Below are positions 1 through 12,084 of a DNA stretch of 64,000 nt, piece by piece (within the stretch, counting starts at the first letter, position 1; each line of letters opens with the position of its first letter). Both the position numbers and the translations under genes were made by a program. The notes below the pieces were generated by a model, which was not told the origin of the DNA, did not search any database, and worked only from the letters and a program-made list of their open reading frames with translations. The stretch is from Eulemur rufifrons (lineage: Eukaryota; Chordata; Mammalia; Primates; Lemuridae): contig NC_090989.1 of assembly GCF_041146395.1 (NCBI RefSeq), forward strand, positions 242,658,843 to 242,722,842, written 5' to 3'.

Positions 1-1267
1 ATAACATCTGCCATACAATTGGCTGGCAAAACTCATTTGTAGTATAATTAAACAGCCATCATTTTGTTGGAGCGTAAACACGAAGATAAATAGTCCATGG
101 ATTAGCAAGTGCAACATCATTTGACAGCTCACAGCTAGGCAGGCACAATATAGATTTTATATATATGCAAAGTGTCTTTACCAAGACAGCTAACAAAATG
201 AAAAGCAGAGGCAGTATCTACAATTTTCAAACTGAAGGTAAGAGTGTTTGGATAGCCTTAGTAATCTTACTTTTACCATATTTTGAGTCCTTTCCTTTGT
301 CTAGCATGGTGACAGGTCCAGGTGACCTTCTTCACCTATAAATTATAGTTTAAAGTTATTTACTTTTGGCATTTTCTTTTCTGGAATTGTTACTGTTTCT
401 TCATTAATGAATCAGTGCTAGAACTGAAACTAGAAGTCCACTCAAGTGAGTTATTATTAGCCAGAGGTATTTATCTTCTCCCTAGGCATCTGGTGGAGTG
501 ATTTAATTCATGTAAAGGTCATAAAAGAAGAAAAAACTTGTGGAAGTTTACACTTTATTTCTGTGCTCTTTCCCAAATGGCCAAGGGGATTGCCTATGAA
601 TAGCAGGCCATTTTAATGCAGGTTTTCAATTTACAATCAATTCTGTGTTTTAAAGAACTGATTGCACAGTGGAGTAGTGCTAACCTTTGCTGTTCCCCCT
701 TCTCTTTGGTTCTCTGCCTTTCGTCCAATTCACTGGGCTTTACGACTGTTGCTTATAGAAGGGCAAGGAGATAAAATGAAAAAAGTGTTCAAAGCATGGT
801 GAGGAGGGAATAGTGAAGCCAATTGTCAGTGAATTTTTTGTATTCATATTGTCCTCTACAATTACATGGTTGCTGATCTCCCTTTAAATGCAGATACATG
901 AATGTTTGTATAATTGTTTTGTAAGTGAGAAGAGGAACTATTTTGTTCATAGAATGGGATACAGTTAGTAGTCAATAAATATAGGTTGAATAGAAGAAAA
1001 ACTAATTTATTTCAAGTTGCTTTCTTGGAGAAAATTTTCTTTACTATCACATTGAAGATGCGATCTATGAAATTTAATGATTGTTAGCAATTAAATAAAA
1101 CGATTTCATATGTGTTGTTATGCTTTTGATCTCATGCATCACTACTCTTAATGCTTATTCAGTGTGTATCCCTGCCCTATGTGTTATAACAATACTCCAT
1201 TGATCTATGTAAAGATCTATTATTTCAGTATTATTTGTGATAGGAATGTTGTATTTCCAACTTCCAT
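1..1267. other. Unassigned AT-rich intergenic DNA
   Basis: No transposon signature, long open frame or RNA gene recognised on either strand. Composition is typical of a gene-poor mammalian region. It could hold conserved noncoding elements, but that cannot be judged from one sequence. Confidence 0.6.
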
Positions 1268-1690
1268 GATTATTATTGGTTGATTGGGTTGCTCTATGCT
1301 GTAGTAACCAATAACGTTAAAGCTTCAGTGGCTTCATAGAAATGAGTTTATTTGCTGTTTATGATACATGTATAACATGAGCCACTGGGGCCTTTGGTCC
1401 ACACAGAGTTTGGGAAAGTGGGCTGAGAATGATGCCACCGTCTTGTAACTGCACCATCTGGAGCAGGAGAACACCACGTTCAATGTTTGCAGGGAAGAGT
1501 GAGTGAGCTGGAGGGTTATGCACCAATTCTTTTATGATTTGGCTTGAAAATGGCCCAGGTGACTTACACTCACAGCCCATTGACCAAAAACCTGTCATAT
1601 AGCCCTGCCTAATTTTAGCAGTGGAGAAGTTGGTGATGAGAACAGACGGACTGTGATGAGCGCTACTGCCCCCGACCCACTGAGCAAAGT
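1268..1690 (-). repeat. Old LTR-like interspersed repeat, family not assigned
   Basis: The layout resembles an antisense mammalian LTR. It has a 'gctgtagtaacc...cagtggcttca...gtttattt' head, a 'cttacactcacagcccattgacc' middle and a 'cctgtcatatagccctgcctaa' block. These short blocks recur in old MLT/MER-type LTR consensus sequences. Divergence is high and no TSD is visible. The purine and pyrimidine content is richer than the flanks. Confidence 0.35.
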
Positions 1691-1849
1691 TATGTGCCCT
1701 CTGGAACCAGACAGGAAAACACAGCTGACATTGCTTTACTGAAATTGGGAGTCCGAATCCAGAAACTTACATTATAGACAAGCGTGACACACATCAAAAG
1801 ATATTACAGAAGAAAAAGAAACCTACATTATCACAAAGTAGAATTTATC

Positions 1850-3045
1850 AATAGAGGTAAGATTAGTTTAACATTTGAAATTGATTAACATAATGTACTA
1901 ATGAACAGAATAGCAGAAAACAATAATGTGGTCGTACTAACAAATCTATAAAAAAGCATCTGAAAATTTTCACATTTTCCTGATACAAACTCTTAGCAAA
2001 CTAGAAATAGAAGGCAACTTCCTCAACCTGATAAAGGGCATCTACAAAAATACAGAGCTGACATTACACTTAATAATGAAATATTAAATGCTTTTTCCCC
2101 AAGATTTACTGAGAAGGTAAATGTGCTCTCTTTTACCGCTTATATTTAACACTGTGCTAGAAGTCACAGCATATGAAGGCAACAAAAAAGTTACAAAAGA
2201 AATACTGCTTGGAAATAAAAAGTAAAAACATTTTTATTTGCAGATAACATGACTGTTTATTTGAGAAATCCTAGGGATGCTAAAAAAATACTACAATTAA
2301 TGCATAAATTTAGCAAGGTCATAAAATATAAGATCAACATACAAAAATCATTTGCATTTCTGTATACTAGCAGCAACTAATTGGAACATAAAATTTTAAA
2401 ATGATGGCATCAAGAATGTAAAATACTATACTTAGGAATAAAGTTAAAAAAATATCTGCAAGATTTATACAATGAAAACTACCAAAGAATGCTAAGTGCA
2501 ATTAAAGATCTAACAGACAAATATACCAAGGTCATGAATTGGAAGACTCAATTTTGGGAAGATTTGTTTATCCTCAAATTTATCTATAGTTTCAGTACAA
2601 TTTGAGTCAAAATAATAACATGGTTTTGAAAGTTGTTTCTAAAGTTTGTATGGAAATAAAAAAGAAAGGCCTAGAATTGCTGTAATAGACTTGAATAAAA
2701 GAAGAAAGGTGTGGGGTATAGACTTATGAATAAACAAATAGATCAATGGGCCAGAACAGAGATTTCATACTAGGCAAGAAACCAAGGTAGCCTTACAGGA
2801 AAAGGAGGAATGTTTCAGTAACTAGTGCTGCAGTAGCTGGGTGTCCAAACGTAAAGACTAAAACTATAACATGTCTAAAAGAAAATATGAGAATACTTTC
2901 ATGAACTTGGAGTAGGTAAAGACTTTTTCGAAAGAACACCAAAAATGCTAGCCATAAATAATAATAAACTGAACTCCATTCAAAACAAAAACTTCTATTC
3001 ATCAAAACATATTGTTAAAATGAAAAGATGAGACACAGGCAAAAC
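1850..3045 (+). mobile_element. L1 ORF2 fragment (reverse transcriptase to C-terminal part), old
   Basis: Read in sense, the DNA matches L1 ORF2 from the RT domain onward. It includes blocks for 'ctctTAGCAAACTAGAAATAGAAGG', the RT active-site area near 2240 (gcagataacatgactgt, encoding roughly AD-N-MTV), 'tatactagcag' and 'atatggaaat'-like segments, and the late-ORF2 block near 2990 ('aacttctattcatc'). Many frameshifts and stops leave no usable frame. It is an L1M-class fossil, truncated at both ends. Confidence 0.85.
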
Positions 3046-3878
3046 AAGCAAACAAAAACCTAAAACGCTTCCCTAAGTATTTTGTGAGACTAATGACAAG
3101 GATGACAAAATACTATTAAAACAATGATAATAACATGGCAACAAGGATAAAAGAAATATTAGATCATAATCTACTGGTGCAACTGTGAACATGGAAACCA
3201 TTTACTATGAATAGAATCATTTGCGTATCCATTTCAGAAACAGTTGGTGAGAAATGCAATGATTAAGATTTTAGAACTGATGAGAAAAACCCAGCGATGG
3301 TTTAAAAAAATATATAGTTTCTCAAGTGAGAAGAAAGAGTCTCCTTTCCAAAGCAAATGTGATCATATTTTTTATTCTACTTGTGATAAAGGCAGTGAGG
3401 CATTTGTTTGGGGGAATGTCCAAAATATCTATGATTCTACTTTTCCAGCCAAAACAATTCTGCTTTTCTGGCATGTATTAATCAATATGCAAAACATTTT
3501 GAAATGTTAAATGTTATTCCACATCACACTACCTTATTCCAGTTCAAAAAGATTCAGAGTGCCAATATTTCTAGTATAATCATATTTTTAATGAGTGAGC
3601 ATAAAGAATTTCTCTCATGAGAGCATAACATAGTAGAAAGTATATATTAGTTGGGCAAATGGAACAAAATAATATAAAGTTACCAACAAACAAATAAACA
3701 AAACAAAATGAGCACTGGGAACTTCTGGGATATAAGTAATTTAATATTTATAGCTGGATATACACTGGCTAGACTATTGATAAAGAAGTCATTTACCATC
3801 TGCACAATTAAACAGCCATCGAATAACACTCTGAATTGTCTGCCATGGAGCTCGAAGTCCTTTATGTATCATCCTTTG
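3046..3878. other. Unassigned intergenic DNA
   Basis: No recognisable repeat. An 88-codon open frame at 3244-3510 has no family resemblance and is the length expected by chance at this base composition. Confidence 0.55.
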
Positions 3879-3940
3879 ATTTAACACCTTAGAGTGTTAA
3901 AGTCTTCTGACTTTCCACCTTAGAGTGGAAAGTCTTTTGA
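3879..3940. repeat. Two tandem 31-bp units, each a perfect hairpin with the same loop
   Basis: Unit 1 forms TTTAACAC-CTTAGA-GTGTTAAA (3880-3901, 8 bp stem, 6 nt loop). Unit 2 forms GACTTTCCAC-CTTAGA-GTGGAAAGTC (3909-3934, 10 bp stem, same loop). Both are followed by 'aaagtctt(c/t)tga'. The loops lie exactly 31 bp apart, so the units look like a tandem duplication. Three stem positions differ between the units, and each is matched by the pairing base on the other arm. Function is unknown. Confidence 0.8.
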
Positions 3941-4971
3941 ATCAGATATAAGTCCATGGCCACATTATTTCATGTCTGTGTCATCTTGAAATTAACATAT
4001 ATATCTCTAAATCTTAGTTTTCTCATGTATATAACAATTGGGGATATTAAAACAATTTATTCTATATAAAACTATATACCTTTAATGTAAGAATAAAAGT
4101 AAATCATCAAGGTAAAAATACTAAGCACCATGCTTGATGCTTAAGTACTAACAAATCAGACAAATTTTCTGGTGTCACTTATAATTGCGTGAGGTGAAAG
4201 GGGATCAAATAAAGGAGATAATTAATAAATTATTTAATTAACTCTTACCTTGAAAATTAGGTGCAAGTCTCTGGAAGAATGATGCATTAAACAAACGAGT
4301 TTCAAAACTGAGAAAAAAGGAAATGGGCCATATTAGAATTCTTGGTAGAGAAAGGAAGGGCAGGACAGAAGGCAAGTCATTGCAGTAAATGGTTGTTAAA
4401 AACAGAGGAAATATACAGGAATAGAGAATAGTGGAATGGGACAAAACTGGAAAGGAATAGGTTGAGGCAAGAAAAACTAGACTTCTTTCACAATTTTGCC
4501 TAGGGTTGACTTTACAGCCTGCATTTCAAAACAAAGGGTCTCTACTACTATACAGATATGGATAAAAGGTATGTTTCCTAAGCCAATGGTATGGATTATT
4601 CACATTGATCTAGTTTACAATTTTTGCAATAGGTAAGATCTCTGTCAACATGTAAATGGAATGCTACTTAGTTCTGCTTTCTGACTTTTTGATAATCTAA
4701 GAAATTATCCTCATTAGAATTGAAGCATTCAGGTTGGATGTGATTTTTTTTTTTTTTTAATGGGCAAAGCCTACTTCTTTGGGGTGTAAATTTTAGATTA
4801 TCTATTTACTTCCTCCAGCTAAATTTTGACTGATAATTTTATTTTAAGTAGTAAATTTTACAAAGTGGTTAAATTATTTGTACTTTATACAAGAATGGAC
4901 CAGAAAACACAATGTCTTATTTAGGCAGACTCTGCCCTTCACTACTTACATGAACTGATGAGAAGAACTTA
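3941..4971. other. Unassigned AT-rich DNA with a T15 tract
   Basis: No interspersed repeat recognised. A 15-base T run lies at 4744-4758 but has no recognisable retroelement 3' end beside it. Short frames here are chance level. Confidence 0.5.
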
Positions 4972-6164
4972 CGTTCAGTGGTTTTTGAGTAGAAAGTTCT
5001 GTACATGTCTGTTAAGCCCATTTGTTCTACAGTCCTGTTTAACTCCATCATTTTTTTGTGATTTTCTGTTTGGAGAATCTGTCGCATTCTGTCAGTGGGG
5101 TGTTGAAGTCCCCAGCTATTATGATGCTGCTGTTTATCATTTTGTTTAGATCAAGTAAGGTTTGCTTTATGAATCTGGGTGCACCTGTACTAGGTGGATA
5201 AATATTTTAGGATTATGTCTTGTTGAACTGTTCCCTTCCCCATTATAAAATGACCATCTTTGTCTTTTTTTACTTATGTTGATTTAAAGTCAATGTTATC
5301 TGATATGAGAATGGTTACATCGACTTTCTTTTGGGTTCTATTTGCATGGAATAGTTTTTTCCATCCCTTCACCTTGAGTCTAAGTGAGTCCTTGTGGGTT
5401 AGATTTGTTTCCTGGAGATAGCAGATACTTGGTTTGTATTTTTTTATCCATTCAGCCAGCCTATGTCACTTGAGTGGGTAGTTCAAGCCATTCACATTTA
5501 TTGAAAGAATTGATAAGTAGGGTGGATTTCTGTCCATCCTGTTAGTAGAACTTTATTGCTTTGCTGTACCCCTTGAGCCATTATGGTATATGGGCTCTGA
5601 GATTTAGCTTTTGGGTGATTTTACACCAGTGGGTGACTATTGTGTGATCTGCATATCTGTATCAGAACCGTACAATGCAGTTCTGAGTACTTCTTGCATA
5701 GCAGGTCTGGTCTTGACAAATTCCCTTAGTGTTTGCTTGTCTGAAAAAGTCTTTATTTCTCCCTCATATAAGAAATGTAGTTTTGCAAGATACAAAGTTC
5801 TAGGCTGGCCATTACTCTGTTTGAGAAGACGGAATAATGTTTGGGGGCCCAGTCTCTTCTGGCTTGTAAGGTCTCAGTTGAGAATTTTCAGTTAGTCTGA
5901 TGGCTTTCCCTTTGTAAGTTACCTGTTGCTTTCACCTTACAGGTCAAAGGAGTGCCTCTTTTATGTTTACTTTGGTGAGTCTGATGATTATGTGTTGTGG
6001 TGATTGCCTTTTCAGGATGAATTTCCCAGGACTTCTTTGAGCTTCTTGTACCTGTATATCTAGGTTTCTAGCAAGGCCAAGTCAATTTTCCTCAATTATT
6101 TCCTCAAACAGGTTTCCCAACCCTTGTGTATTTCTTTCTTTGCTCTCAGGGATGCCTATGATTC

Positions 6165-6368
6165 TTACGTTAGGCTTTTTTCATAATTCCATATTTCTTG
6201 TAGGTTTTGTTTGTTCCTCTTTTTTCTCAGTTCTTTCTCTTTGACTGACGTGTTTAACTCATCAGAGTTGTCTTCAAGCTCTGAAATTCTTTCTTCTGCC
6301 TGATCTAGCCTATTCTTAAGGCCTTCCACTGTGTTTTGTATTTCCTTGAATGAATTCTTCATTTCCAT
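6165..6368 (-). pseudogene. L1 ORF1p coiled-coil remnant (67 codons open)
   Basis: The minus-strand frame encodes a heptad-rich, Glu/Lys/Leu-rich segment (for example LKNRLDQAEERISELEDN) typical of the L1 ORF1p coiled coil, the trimerisation region of this RNA-binding chaperone. It ends with NLQEIWNYEKSLT, matching the 'LQEIWDYVKR' transition to the RRM domain. Flanking ORF1 sequence is in other frames or interrupted by stops, so this is a fossil. Confidence 0.85.
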
Positions 6369-6679
6369 AAATTCTGTTTGATTTTTTTTTGAAATAATTT
6401 GATTTCCTTAGTACATTTTTCATTCATTTCCTTCATTGTTTTTATGGCTTCTTTGTGTTGCGTTTGTATTTTTTCTTATATTTCATTGATTTTTCTTACA
6501 ATCCATATTTCAAATTCTTCATCTGTCATTTCAATCTTTTTGTTTTGGTTGGTATTCATTGGTAAGGAGTTGTTTCTTTTGGAGGTGTCGCTTCACTCTG
6601 ATTTTTCATGTTTCTGGAGTTCTTTTGCTGATTCCTTCTCATCTGGCCTCTCAGTTGAGATGTGGGGTTGCTAGGCCTG

Positions 6680-7330
6680 GCTTATGGACTTGTCTCTGGG
6701 TCCCTAAAGATCAATTGCTGAGGGTGCCAGGGAGAGGAGTGCTGGTCCTGAGTCACCTGTGGGGTATCCTAGAAGGTTTGGTGTACCTCTTGGGTTACAG
6801 CTTACCTGCTGTCTTCACCTCTTCCCAGCAGTATGTATGGCTTCTCCCTGTTTGCTTGATTTGGCAGACACTATGCTTAGCTATGGGGTTGTTGCCCTGT
6901 CATTGATTGATGTTTTCATGGAAAGGCCAGCTGCCAAGCTGGTCTTTTGTGCCCATGGTAAGCTTTGGTCCCCCAGGTGGGGCATATGAATGCTCAAGCT
7001 TTAGGAGGGACCTTGTAGTTTCCAGGGCTTTGCTTGATCCCTACTCCCCCTGAGGTGGAGGGAGAAGCAAGACAAATCATGGCTGGGTTGCAGGAGTCTG
7101 AAAGGTTTTGCAAAGCCTCAGGGGGCTCAGAAGTTGCTCTTCTGGTCACTAAGGGAGTTTCTGGTAAGGAGGGTCAGGACAAGTTCTCCAAAGTGTCAGG
7201 ACTTTTCACGGAGGAAGGGCCTAAACACATGTATGCTAAGGCCCAGGGCTGGCATCTTTCTGCCCTTATCCAGTAGTGCAGTTTTTCTGTGGGGAGGGGT
7301 AGGTGCTCCCCCAAATGGCCATTCCATGTA
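6680..7330 (-). promoter_or_regulatory. L1 5'UTR (probable internal promoter region), antisense
   Basis: This follows the ORF1 start on the minus strand and is clearly richer in G+C than its neighbours, as L1 5'UTRs are. It does not resemble the human L1PA 5'UTR, which fits the rapid replacement of L1 5'UTRs between primate lineages. Promoter function is inferred from position only. The exact 5' end is uncertain. Confidence 0.5.
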
Positions 7331-9529
7331 GAGGAAGAAAGTTTTCAGATAACTCCGTTGTGCACATGAGAAAGACAAGAAATTAAAGGAATGCTAATAA
7401 AAGATATATCCCAATATTACATAGTTTATATCCCTGGATTAGAGATTCAAACATGGAAGAAAAATTATAATGGATAAAAAGTTTAAATAAAATAATATAT
7501 CATTCATAAAATAATTGACTACTAGATTTTAAAATAAAAAAGTACACCACAATCCAGAAAAATTTGACAGTGTTACAAACCCAAATATTTCATCTTTGCA
7601 TTATTGAACATTTAATGAATTTTATAAAAAATAATGCTTCAGATATTTAGGGAGAACAGGCAACATGGTGGGGGGGGCATTGGAAGTCTACTTTTTTACC
7701 TTCTACTTCTCTACAGCAATTTTTTTTAGACAATGGGTTAATATCTATGGGGTTTTTAAAGGAAAACAAGTATAACCCAACTCTCTACAGCTAGTCAAGA
7801 TGCTTTTATATTCATCTCACTCACCATCTGTATATACATACACATGAAAAAAGAGTTCAGCAAAGATGATCATATCAATGATTTTTTTTCAACCTTTTGG
7901 GTTTGTGATTTGAAGCAGATTTTATTTACTTTCTTTCTTGTATTTATCTATCTCATTTAAATCTATTATCATTCTATCTTCATTATTATAAACATTTAAC
8001 ACTTTAATAAAACCAAAGTGACTTTTTTTCTGTTAACCAAAAACTTCATTATTTGATGGTGAGCAATTTCACTATATTCTTCCATTCTAGACTCTCCTTA
8101 TAGTACGTTTAATCAATAAAATAATCTAATGTATGTAACGTATCAGCTATGTTCTTTCAAGGTCGATAGCATTTATTTTTCTTTGTGTTACTTACTATGG
8201 CTGGTACATGGATGCACTTGATATATGATTGTGGAGTGAATAAATGCATAAGTGAATGAATGAATAAAATTATAATCTTTTAAGCAATAATATATACTTT
8301 CCCTTTTACTTTGGATTTGGACAAAAGATGTGTTTTTTAAAAAAATAATTATATACCTTGAATTAAAAAAAAACTTTATTACACAAGCCTCTAAGAAATT
8401 ATTAATAACAAAATTTTGTTTACATTTATAGGTATATCCATTCACCCATTCAAATAGGGAGGTTGAGACATTATAATTTCCACTTATCCAAAGACCTGAC
8501 ATTTGGCCACAATTTTACATAACTGTCCTGATAACAAGTTATTGGATCTAACATATCTTTCATTTGCTATTATATAGTATAATAAGTTTATTTTTGTTAT
8601 ACTTGGTTTCCATATTTCTCTACCTTTTCATGTATTCTGACTTGCACAATTTGTGGTCTTCCAAAAGTTATCTGAACATGTGCGTTCCGTTCTAATCAGT
8701 GCGAAAATCATCTTGTATCTTTTCTAGCACTTGTACTGAAGAAAAAGCCCTAGTTTGACTACAATAGAGACAATAACAAGGCTCAAAGGTTGAAGACAAA
8801 AGACTATGCAGAAATTAAAGGAAAAGCTGCTAAACGGCATGGCAGCTCTTTTTGTTATTTTCTGGGCTGTAATTTGTGAAATCAGTTTTCATTTTGAAAG
8901 TTTCCTAATTTTCTCCCACTTCAATCTAAGATATATCACATATGACTATTGAAGACAGACAGCCCCTCAAAATGGTTCAATCAGGTCGTATTTGTAATGA
9001 AGCTGCAGGCTATCACTTGGATTTCTTTGTATTAGTCTTCATAATCTTCTATATTTAGCTATAGAAAACTGTTTGTAACAGTTCCTTAAACTCAGTTCAC
9101 TAAAATGGATGCAACAAATTCTTTTTGGAATTATGTATTCTCTGTGATTTCTAGTTATGAATGACTTGCTTAAAGCAAATTCCCAATCCTGTATGCTCCA
9201 GCTCCTACACAGCTCTCTTTGTACTCTCAAGGGTCCTTAAGAAGGGATAGAGGCTGTCATAATTCCTCTTTGGTTTAAAACAAATGCTATCAAACTTACT
9301 GTATTATCAAATGTGAGAATGGCTCAGAGGGAGAGGATGAAAGGAAAAGAGGAGAAGAGAGGAGAGAAAGATCCTTTACTATATTAAGGAAATAATCTAT
9401 TTCTATTAAATAATTTACAAAGTCTTTTAAACACACTTATTGTGATTAATTCATAGTGTCTTTCATCACTCTATTAATTATGATGATATATTTTCTTCAG
9501 GTAAACTGTCCTATTTCTTTAGGATGATA
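7331..9529. other. Unassigned AT-rich intergenic DNA
   Basis: No interspersed repeat was recognised with confidence. It contains a G8 run near 7670, an 'aataaatgcataagtgaatgaatgaat' stretch at 8239-8266 that could be a decayed L2/MIR 3' end, and a purine-only tract near 9330-9370. No coding signal. Confidence 0.5.
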
Positions 9530-10070
9530 TGGTTTTGAAATATTGAATTTAACTTGCTTCAATTTTATTATTTTTGTATATATTTTAAGTGAGATTGTCC
9601 TGTAGTTTTATTTTAGGGGGTCTCTTTGTTAGATCTTGGTGTCCTATCATTAATAGTTATATTATGTAGCTTGACATCATTTTATATACTCTGGATCAGT
9701 TTGTGTTGGCTGGGAATTATGTGTTCCTTAAAAATTTGAAAGAATTCACAAGTAAATGAGCTTTAACCAGAGTATCCTTTGGAATTTTTTTTCAAATAAC
9801 TATTTTCCCAGTTTCTTCCATAGGTCTATCGGGTTTTAGTCTTCAGTCTATTTAGGTTTTATACTTTAGTCTATTCAGATTTTTTTGGCTTTTATTCCTC
9901 AGTCTTTATTATTGATCACTCTGTATTTTCTCAAAAAATGTCCCACTTCTTGTATAATGTCAAATGTATTTACAGAATTATACATTATATTACTTATTGT
10001 TTCCCTATTTGCCCTGTATCAGTTTTAACACATAACTTTTAGTCCTAATTTTAGCTTATTTGATTATGGG
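9530..10070 (-). mobile_element. L1M ORF2 fragment (reverse transcriptase region), antisense
   Basis: Blocks such as 'attgtcctgtagttttattttag' (9594), 'aatttgaaagaattcacaagt' (9734) and 'ggtctatcgggttttag' (9822) follow the antisense L1 RT order ('tggtctgtagttttctttt', 'tttggtagaattcaccagtg', 'aggtctattcag'). Divergence is very high. No open frame remains. Confidence 0.65.
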
Positions 10071-10402
10071 AGGTTTGAGTTTTTTAAGTACTGGTATAAT
10101 TGGTATTAATGTGCCAGTAAGTACCAGAAATATACAATAAAAGAAACTTAAAAAAACAAAGTGGTATTTGTCTCAAGAGGTAGAAAGATCTCATACAGAA
10201 GTTACAGCCCAACTTTAAGAACCTCTTTCCTTGCTTTCTATCTGCCATCAATATTCACTTGTTTGTCTTCTCAAAGTCAAAGCAAAGTTATTTTATCTTT
10301 AGAAATAATTTCTGAAGAAAGGGGAAGTACAAAAAGCAAAAGGGCTATATTTCAATTGCCAGCTTGTAGCTTGCCCATTTATATTCATTTTGTCCCTTTT
10401 TA

Positions 10403-10690
10403 AAAATTTTTATTTTGAAAAAAATCTGAAACTTATAGAAAAGTTACAAGACCAATATATATATTAATAATTTTCTGTAAGAATAAATTTCTAACCTAAT
10501 GTCTCATAAACCCCCTAGTAGATTACTGTGCATTTTCTGCAAATAAGTCATTTTCCTATAAAATCCAATACAACAAATGAAATCATGAAATTAAGTCGGA
10601 TCATTACTAACATCTAATCTTCAGGGCTTGTTTAATTATCTGGCTTGTTCTTGTTATTAAATATAATTAGATTGATGTTCTCATGTTGGT
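10403..10690 (-). mobile_element. L1M 3'UTR fragment, antisense
   Basis: The block 'tttattttgaaaaaaatctgaaacttatagaaaagttacaag' followed by 'ctaatgtctcataaa...catctaat' has the order of the antisense 3'UTR of older L1M subfamilies. It lies between two antisense ORF2 pieces, so the region is a mosaic of at least two L1M copies. Confidence 0.6.
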
Positions 10691-11700
10691 TAAGTTTTAT
10701 TTTCATGTTGATGGATTCTGTTGCTGTTAGTTTAGAATTCTTTTATCTGGTTTCATCAATTAGATAGACCTATAATTTTCTTTTTTTTTTTTTTTTTTGA
10801 GACAGAGTCTCACTCTGTTGCCCAGGCTAGAGTGAGTGCCGTGGTATCAGCCTAGCTCACAGCAACCTCAAACTCCTAAGCTCAAGGGATCCTCCTGTCT
10901 CAGCCTCCCGAGTAGCTGGGAGTAGAGGCATGTGCCAACATGCCCGGCTAATTTTTTCTATATATATTTTTAGCTGTCTATATAATTTCTTTCTCTTTTT
11001 AGTAGAGATGGGGTCTTGCTCTTGCTCAGGCTGGTCTCGAACTCCTGAGCTCAAATGATCCACCCACCTTGGCCTCCCAGAGTGCTAGGATTACAGGCGT
11101 GAGCCACCGCACCTGGCCTATAATTTTCTTTTCTTCTGACCTTGTATAGTTTGATGTCATTGTAATACTTGTCTTAGAAAGTAGGTTTTAGGAGTGTTTA
11201 CACTTTTTTTGTACTGTAATATTTACTATTGGTGTAAATTGTAATGTAATATTCGATAAAACACAAACTGGCCCATGCTTGTTTTTTGGTAACTTATATT
11301 TCTTTTAAGGTTTATTAAAGTTTCTAAATTATAAGGTATATAAAGTCTATTAAAGACTAATTACTTCATTTGTAATGTCAAATTTATTTACAAAGAATTG
11401 TAATTTATTCTTCTGTTGGTTTTTACCAGGTATATTGTTTCCGATGATAGTTCATTTCATCTACATTTTCAAATTTATTACTTTAAATTGTTCATTCTGC
11501 TCAAATCTTTCTTAGCAGTGTATATTTGCTTATGCCTCTGTCATATCACATATTTCTTGATCAATCTTAACAAAGTTTTCTATTAATCTTTCCAAGGAAC
11601 ATCATTTTTTATCTTTTCCCTTACCTTTTATTTTATTTCAAATTAATTTATATTATTTTTATATATTTTCTTCTGTTTTCTGAGTTACTTTTTTTCCTCA
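10691..11700 (-). mobile_element. L1M ORF2 fragment, antisense, split by an Alu
   Basis: The piece before the Alu ('agacctataattttctttt') and the piece after it ('cttctgaccttgtatagtttgatgtcattgtaatacttgtcttagaaag') join as one antisense L1 RT block. The later part, about 11430-11690, resembles the region upstream of RT. It is highly diverged and the outer edges are uncertain. Confidence 0.55.
10785..11118 (-). mobile_element. Alu (lemur type), antisense, full length
   Basis: A T run at 10781-10798 is followed by the antisense right monomer, the lemur-type linker 'ctatatatatttttagctgtc' and the left monomer ending 'gagccaccgcacctggcc'. A perfect 14 bp TSD, tataattttctttt, flanks it at 10771-10784 and 11119-11132. 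It is inserted into antisense L1M ORF2. Alu is a 7SL-derived SINE moved by L1 proteins. Confidence 0.97.
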
Positions 11701-12084
11701 GTAAATAGTATTTCCCTTCTGTCAAATGCTGAATCTCAAAACTCGAAGTTTTTCTTTATTCTCTCAAAATCACATCTAATCCAGTAGAAAACCTGTCAGC
11801 TCTGTTTTCAAATATATAGAGTGCAGAACTTTGACTTCTGTGAATGATAGTGTTTTTTATTATAAAGTAGTGCTCCCACTGAGAATAATTAGAAAAACTT
11901 GATAAATGACAAAAAAATTAAAATCATCAATGAACTAAAGCCTAATTTGTTTCATATAAGTACAGCCGCATCTATTCTTTTTAATTTAGATTTGCAAGGA
12001 TCTTTTTACATCCCTTTGTTTCCATCCTCTGAGTGTAGGTTCTTTCAGGTTCTTGGTGATCATCAGAAGAAAAGTATTTCAGGA
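11701..12084. other. Unassigned DNA
   Basis: AT-rich and without a recognised repeat. It separates two antisense L1M segments. Confidence 0.45.

Larger units (their letters stand above)
4972..7330 (-). mobile_element. L1, antisense 5' half: endonuclease start of ORF2, ORF1 and 5'UTR
   Basis: From low to high coordinate this is the reverse complement of L1 endonuclease ('gtggggtgttgaagtcccc' at 5095, 'atgaatctgggtgcacctg' at 5169), the inter-ORF spacer, ORF1 (about 5640-6680) and a GC-richer 5'UTR (about 6680-7330). ORF1 landmarks include 'tgcttgtctgaaaaagtctttatttctccc' (5734) and 'tctcttctggcttgtaaggt' (5850). Everything 3' of the endonuclease is absent. That is the opposite of the 5' truncation normally left by retrotransposition, so a later deletion or rearrangement is inferred. 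Confidence 0.9.

Noticed and set aside
47..3822. Repeated 15-mer aattaaacagccatc near 47 and 3808 as a possible target-site duplication
   Set aside because: About two such 15-mer matches are expected by chance in 64 kb, and no element spans the interval.
1850..7330. The sense L1 ORF2 piece (1.85-3.05 kb) and the antisense L1 5' half (5.0-7.3 kb) as two parts of one 5'-inverted L1
   Set aside because: In a twin-primed L1 the inverted 5' part lies upstream of the 3' part. Here the order is reversed, 1.9 kb of unrelated DNA separates them, and divergence appears different.
6559..7331. Cluster of overlapping frames suggesting a gene
   Set aside because: They fall in the GC-richer 5'UTR and ORF1 start of an antisense L1, on the wrong strand.
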